From Hyphomicrobiaceae bacterium (GTDB lineage Bacteria; Pseudomonadota; Alphaproteobacteria; Rhizobiales; Hyphomicrobiaceae): a stretch of DNA of 18,843 bases. Shown one piece after another: positions 14,506 through 18,843 of the stretch (positions within the stretch are counted from its first letter, which is position 1; each line of letters starts with the position of its first letter). The translations under genes were made by a program, and so were the position numbers. The notes beneath the pieces were generated by a model. It had not been told where the DNA came from and did no database searches. It saw nothing but the letters and a program-made list of their open reading frames with translations. The stretch spans positions 1-18,843 of the forward strand of contig JAGRKR010000218.1 of the NCBI GenBank assembly GCA_020442225.1, in the 5' to 3' direction.

Positions 14506-14520
14506 TTAACGACCGATTAA
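14506..14520. promoter_or_regulatory. Perfect CtrA-type box upstream of the TraB/GumN gene
   Basis: TTAA-CGACCGA-TTAA matches all 8 conserved positions of the Caulobacter CtrA consensus TTAA-N7-TTAA. It lies 65-79 bp before the GTG at 14441 and 21 bp beyond the xerC stop at 14542. The gap is only 100 bp, so the box gives the TraB/GumN gene its own candidate promoter rather than simple read-through from xerC. Confidence 0.6.
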
Positions 14521-14541
14521 AGGCGCATGCTGCGGCAGAGC

Positions 14542-15507
<966 letters not shown>

Positions 15508-15618
15508 GCCAACTCCCCTCGAATCACCGGCATGGTCGAGCTTCGATGGCGAATGGTAAAGCGATGATGAAGATCCAGCCCCCCGACCCGTGGCACGGGC
15601 CGGGCCGCGGCCGCCCGA

Positions 15619-18600
15619 TCACCGCGACAGGATGGACTTGGCCAAACGTCCGACCGACATCTTGCGCTTGCGGCTCTCCGCGTCCTGAAGGGCCTGGGCG
15701 ATCTCCTTGACCCGCGAAGACTTCTTGCGCGTGATGATCTCGGTCCGGAACTGGCCGGACAAGCGCACGCCGCAGTGGCTGCCCGAGATCCACACGACCT
15801 CACAGGCGACCGATGTGCGCTCCGGCCCCATGCTGAACGTGAGCACGAGGCTGTCGCCGATCGAAAGCCGGCTCGCGCCATCGGTGAATCTGTCGCCGCT
15901 GAACTCGAGCTTCGCGCCGGTCGACGAGCGATCGCAGATCATGCAGGCGATGTTCTGGCTGAGGCGCTCGTTCTTGAGCACGGCGGGGATGTGCGCGGCG
16001 ACTCGCCTGGCGCGCCGCTTGTCCTTGCCGACCTCCTCGGTGTCGTCCTCGTCGTCTTCCACTTCCGGCTCGGCGGCGGTCGCCGACTGCTCGGCGGGCA
16101 CCTCTTCCGACGGCGCGAGAGCCGTCTCGACCGGCACTTCCGGCGTGACGTCCGCCTCGTCCGGCGTCGCGACTGCCACGGACCCGGTCACGGCCTGTCC
16201 GACGACGACAGGCTCGGCGACGGGCGACGCAATGCTCTCTGTAACGACTGGCTCGACCGCCTCGACGTGCGCGGGCACGACCTCCGCGACGGTAGCAATC
16301 TTCGGCGGCGCGACGACGCGCGCCACCGGCGCGCTCGCAGGCGTGTCGTTGACCTGACGCGGCTCGACCGCAGCTATCATGGCGGTGCCGGCCGTGCGCA
16401 GAGCTTCGAGCTCGCGCTCTGCCTCCGCCAGACGGCGCAGCGCTTCGTCGCGCGCGGCCTCCGCCTGCAGGCGACCGCCCTGCTCCTGCTCGACGCGAAC
16501 CTCCCAGCGCACCAGCTCCTTGCGGCGACCTTCGGTCTCCTGCTGAGCCTCGCGCTCGGTCTGCTCCTGCGCCGCCCGCAGGACGGCAAGCTCACGCTCC
16601 GCCTCGGCGGCCCGCTTCGTGGCTTCCTCGCAACGGGTCTCGGCATCACGGCGCGCCATCGCTGCCTGCTCGAGCTCTGCGGCGTGGCGCTTGTCGGGAT
16701 CTCCGCTGGCGTTGGCGGCCTTCAGGGCCACCAGCTCGCGCTCGAACTCCGTCGCGCGACGCATGGCCTCGTTGTACTGCGTCTCCATCTCGTGGCGGGC
16801 GGTCTGCTCCTGCTCGACACGGACTTCCCAGCGCACCAGCTCCTTGCGACGCGCGTCGGCCAGCTCGAAGATCTCCTGCTCGCGCTCCTCGTTGGCCTGC
16901 TTCAGGCGGGCCAACTCGTGCTCTGCCTCGCGGGCCTTGCGCTTGGCGTCATCACGCGACACTTCGGCCTTCTGCTGCTCGGCGCGCGCGCGCTCGATGT
17001 CGACCGTCAACCGGGCGATGCTCTGCTCGGCGGCCGCGCTGTCGGCGCCACCCGTCTCCTGAAGTGCGGCCAAGGCGTGCTCGGCCTCGGTGGCCAGCTT
17101 GATGGCTTCGTCGCGCTCGCCCTCGGCTTTCTGGCGGCTTGCCAGCTCGCGCCCGAGCTCGGCCCGCAGGCGCGCCATCTCCTCGGAGCGCGCGGCCTGC
17201 TCGGCGGCGCTCTCCGTTTCGATCCTGTCGTTGAGCGCGGCAAGCGCCTGCTCGGCGTCATGGGCCAGTCGGATGGCCTCGTCGCGCTCGGCTTCGAACT
17301 GGGTGCGGGCCGCCTGCCGGCTCTCGCTCTCCGCAGCGAGCCGCGTGATCTCACTGCGCGCGGCGGCAAGCTCCGTCTCGAGCGTGCGGTTGCGCTCGTC
17401 GTCCGCGGCTTCGCGCGCGGCCAGGGCGGCTTCCGCCTCCTCGGTGCGTCGCTTGGCATCGTCCAGCGCGCCTTGCGCCTGGCGGTGCTCGCGCTCGGCC
17501 GTTTCGAGCCGGCCTTCGAGCTCCGTGATGGTCTTGCTGCGCGCGGCAGCCTCCAACTCGATCGCCTTCACATGCTGCTCGCTCTCGGCCTTGAAGGCGG
17601 CGAGCGCGGTCTCGGCATCTACGGCACGCTGCCCGGCCTCAACGAGCCCGGAGCGTACACCGCTCAGCTCCTGCTGCACGGCCTGCATCTCGGACTTCAG
17701 CCGGGAGATCTCTTCGAGCCGCGCCGCGACCTCGGCCTGTGCGGCCTCGAGACGGCCGTCGTTGAGGGCCGAGAGCTCACGCTCGGCGTCATCGGCCAGA
17801 CGCACGGCCTCGTCGCGCTCGGTCTCCGCCGTGCGGCGGGCGGCCTGCTCGGCCTCGAGCCTGCTTTCGAGTTGGGCAATCTGCGCGAGATGCGCGTTGA
17901 CGTCGGCGAGAGCCGCCTGCACGGGCGCTCCACCCTCTCGCAGCGCGGACAGCTCGTTCTCGGCCTCGGTTGCGAGCCGGATGGCCTCGTCACGCTCCGC
18001 CTCGATGCGCTTCTTCTCGATGTGATCGCGCTCGATGCGGCTTTCCAGCATCACCATCTGCTTGCGACGGGCCTCGGCGTCCTCGAGAACCTCCTCGTCG
18101 CGCTTCCTGGCGGCCTCCTGCATCTTCGCAAACTTGCGGTCGGCCTCGGCCATGTAGGCCGAAGCCTGCTCGCAGAGCGCCTCGGCTTCGACACGGGTGC
18201 TCCGCTCACGCTGCAATTCCGCCTCGAGGCGCGCGATCTGGGCCGCGAGGTCGCCAGTGGCGGCGCGCGGCGCCAGCTGCGGCTGGGCTGGCATCTGGGC
18301 TTGGGCAGGCGCGCTGGCAGGTGGCGGCGCGGGTTGCGATACCGCGGGTTGCGATGCCGCGGGTTGTTGGACCAGCGCGGATTTTGCCTTGGCCGCGGCG
18401 CGGGCGCGTCGTTCCGCCGCCTCGCGCAGGGCCTGCAAACCGCTGTGCACCGGAGCCGCCTGCGGCTGGGGAACTGGCGGCGCCATCACAGGGGCCGGCT
18501 CGGGCATGGACTCCAGCATGGGCTCGGGTTCGAAAGTGGGCTGTGGCGTCTCGGCCATCGCAGCGGAATCGACGGGCGGCATGTCCTCATAGGGTTGCTC

Positions 18601-18726
18601 GATGAACGTCGTATCGATTTCCACACGCGGACGCTTCGGCGGCAGCGAGCTGCGCGCACGCTCGCTTGCCTCGACTACTGACCCGAGTCGAGTCATCAGC
18701 CGCATATTCCGCTTTCGCCAGAACAC
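15619..18726 (-). CDS. Large coiled-coil protein with C-terminal PilZ domain
   Basis: A 1035-residue protein with no membrane segment. Residues 1-30 are basic. Residues 50-150 are Pro/Ala/Glu-rich and probably disordered. Residues 155-780 are a long Glu/Ala/Arg coiled coil built from variants of ERDEAIRLATEAEHALAAL, with a 47-residue module present three times. Residues 785-898 form a Pro/Val/Glu linker ending in the acidic VEDDEDDTEEV. Residues 900-985 form a PilZ domain with RRARR (904-908) giving RxxxR and DRSSTG (932-937) giving DxSxxG, the two c-di-GMP contact motifs. A basic tail follows. I infer a cytoplasmic scaffold that responds to c-di-GMP. The start is GTG 18726 with AAGGGG about 9 bases before it; ATG at 18705 or 18696 is possible. 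A CtrA-like box lies upstream. I know no characterised homologue. Confidence 0.9.
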   Translation of the reverse strand: MFWRKRNMRLMTRLGSVVEASERARSSLPPKRPRVEIDTTFIEQPYEDMPPVDSAAMAETPQPTFEPEPMLESMPEPAPVMAPPVPQPQAAPVHSGLQALREAAERRARAAAKAKSALVQQPAASQPAVSQPAPPPASAPAQAQMPAQPQLAPRAATGDLAAQIARLEAELQRERSTRVEAEALCEQASAYMAEADRKFAKMQEAARKRDEEVLEDAEARRKQMVMLESRIERDHIEKKRIEAERDEAIRLATEAENELSALREGGAPVQAALADVNAHLAQIAQLESRLEAEQAARRTAETERDEAVRLADDAERELSALNDGRLEAAQAEVAARLEEISRLKSEMQAVQQELSGVRSGLVEAGQRAVDAETALAAFKAESEQHVKAIELEAAARSKTITELEGRLETAEREHRQAQGALDDAKRRTEEAEAALAAREAADDERNRTLETELAAARSEITRLAAESESRQAARTQFEAERDEAIRLAHDAEQALAALNDRIETESAAEQAARSEEMARLRAELGRELASRQKAEGERDEAIKLATEAEHALAALQETGGADSAAAEQSIARLTVDIERARAEQQKAEVSRDDAKRKAREAEHELARLKQANEEREQEIFELADARRKELVRWEVRVEQEQTARHEMETQYNEAMRRATEFERELVALKAANASGDPDKRHAAELEQAAMARRDAETRCEEATKRAAEAERELAVLRAAQEQTEREAQQETEGRRKELVRWEVRVEQEQGGRLQAEAARDEALRRLAEAERELEALRTAGTAMIAAVEPRQVNDTPASAPVARVVAPPKIATVAEVVPAHVEAVEPVVTESIASPVAEPVVVGQAVTGSVAVATPDEADVTPEVPVETALAPSEEVPAEQSATAAEPEVEDDEDDTEEVGKDKRRARRVAAHIPAVLKNERLSQNIACMICDRSSTGAKLEFSGDRFTDGASRLSIGDSLVLTFSMGPERTSVACEVVWISGSHCGVRLSGQFRTEIITRKKSSRVKEIAQALQDAESRKRKMSVGRLAKSILSR
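16387..16527 (-). repeat. 47-residue coiled-coil module, copy 3
   Basis: Residues 734-780 repeat RRKELVRWEVRVEQEQ exactly 108 residues after copy 2 and end ERELEALRTAG. It is the last part of the coiled coil before the disordered linker. Confidence 0.85.
16711..16851 (-). repeat. 47-residue coiled-coil module, copy 2
   Basis: Residues 626-672 start RRKELVRWEVRVEQEQ and end ERELVALKAAN. By hand alignment 30 of 47 positions are identical to copy 3, including all of the first 16, and the DNA is also closely similar, pointing to a recent internal duplication. Confidence 0.85.
17929..18069 (-). repeat. 47-residue coiled-coil module, copy 1 (within the PilZ protein)
   Basis: Residues 220-266 start RRKQMVMLESRIERD and end ENELSALREGG. 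They align without gaps to the two later copies, but this copy is the most diverged, sharing mainly RRK, the ERDEAIR heptads and the (E/A)L-x-AL end. Confidence 0.6.
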
Positions 18727-18789
18727 GCCAGAAACCCCTTACCTTAGAGAACACCCAATGATGTCGCAGTTCCTTCTAGCAAATCAATG

Positions 18790-18804
18790 CTAAACTGCCA
18801 TTAA
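18790..18804. promoter_or_regulatory. CtrA-like box upstream of the PilZ coiled-coil gene
   Basis: Read on the minus strand this is TTAA-TGGCAGT-TTAG, 7 of 8 matches to TTAA-N7-TTAA, 64-78 bp before the GTG at 18726. The remaining sequence to the window edge holds no gene that I can see. Confidence 0.5.
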
Positions 18805-18843
18805 TTCTCCGGCGTGCGGACGACTTATGAGACAGGGTTACTG

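Noticed and set aside
15560..15625. GC-rich inverted repeats after the PilZ gene as a terminator
   Set aside because: Short palindromes such as CCCGTGGCACGGG are present, but no stem is followed by a T-tract on the minus strand, so read-through into xerC cannot be excluded.
16387..18069. Regularly spaced DNA repeats that could suggest a CRISPR or satellite array
   Set aside because: The repeats are degenerate, in frame and of coiled-coil period, and they diverge at third codon positions, so they are protein repeats and not an array.
15775..18681. A 968-codon open frame on the plus strand, opposite the PilZ coiled-coil gene
   Set aside because: It is the antisense image of a repetitive GC-rich gene. 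Its product is a Leu/Gly/Arg/His-rich string without domains, and it lacks a ribosome site. The minus-strand frame has clear coiled-coil heptads and a PilZ domain.

Overview
The window is GC-rich, gene-dense chromosomal DNA of an alphaproteobacterium, most likely of the Hyphomicrobiales (Rhizobiales). The signs are the dapB-gpmA pair, an alphaproteobacterial-type XerC, a small phasin, a DUF5330-like protein, a DivJ/PdhS-type histidine kinase and TTAA-N7-TTAA boxes of the kind bound by the cell-cycle regulator CtrA. I see no insertion sequence, prophage, CRISPR array, tRNA or rRNA. The species cannot be named from the sequence.

Layout. Positions 1-1827 (minus strand) hold housekeeping genes: gpmA (cut by the window edge), dapB and ppa. 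At 1931-2834 a small conserved membrane protein (+) converges on a GNAT acetyltransferase (-). At 2978-3623 is a phasin gene with a clear terminator and a 29-bp palindrome upstream that looks like an operator. A Pif1-type helicase (3646-5124, -) is divergent from a secreted alpha/beta hydrolase (5168-6067, +). A 344-bp non-coding stretch follows, ending in a very strong terminator. At 6412-8943 (minus) a DUF5330-like protein precedes an OmpR-type response regulator and its TctE-like sensor kinase, which overlap by 4 bp.

The right half looks tied to the cell cycle and envelope. A multi-spanning DivJ/PdhS-like kinase (9194-10576, +) is followed by a membrane-anchored protein with two peptidoglycan-binding modules (10730-11512, +). 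A luciferase-like flavin oxidoreductase (11603-12598, +) converges on a minus-strand series: an arginine-rich membrane protein, a TraB/GumN protein, xerC and a 1035-residue coiled-coil protein ending in a PilZ domain (15619-18726).

The most interesting signal is a set of four CtrA-like boxes, one perfect and three with a single mismatch. Each lies 53-79 bp upstream of a start codon: those of the DivJ-like kinase, the peptidoglycan-binding protein, the TraB/GumN protein and the PilZ coiled-coil protein. I infer that these four genes may form a local CtrA-controlled set, in which a c-di-GMP-responsive coiled-coil scaffold and a wall-binding protein would act at the pole or division site. This is a hypothesis from motifs and domain order only.
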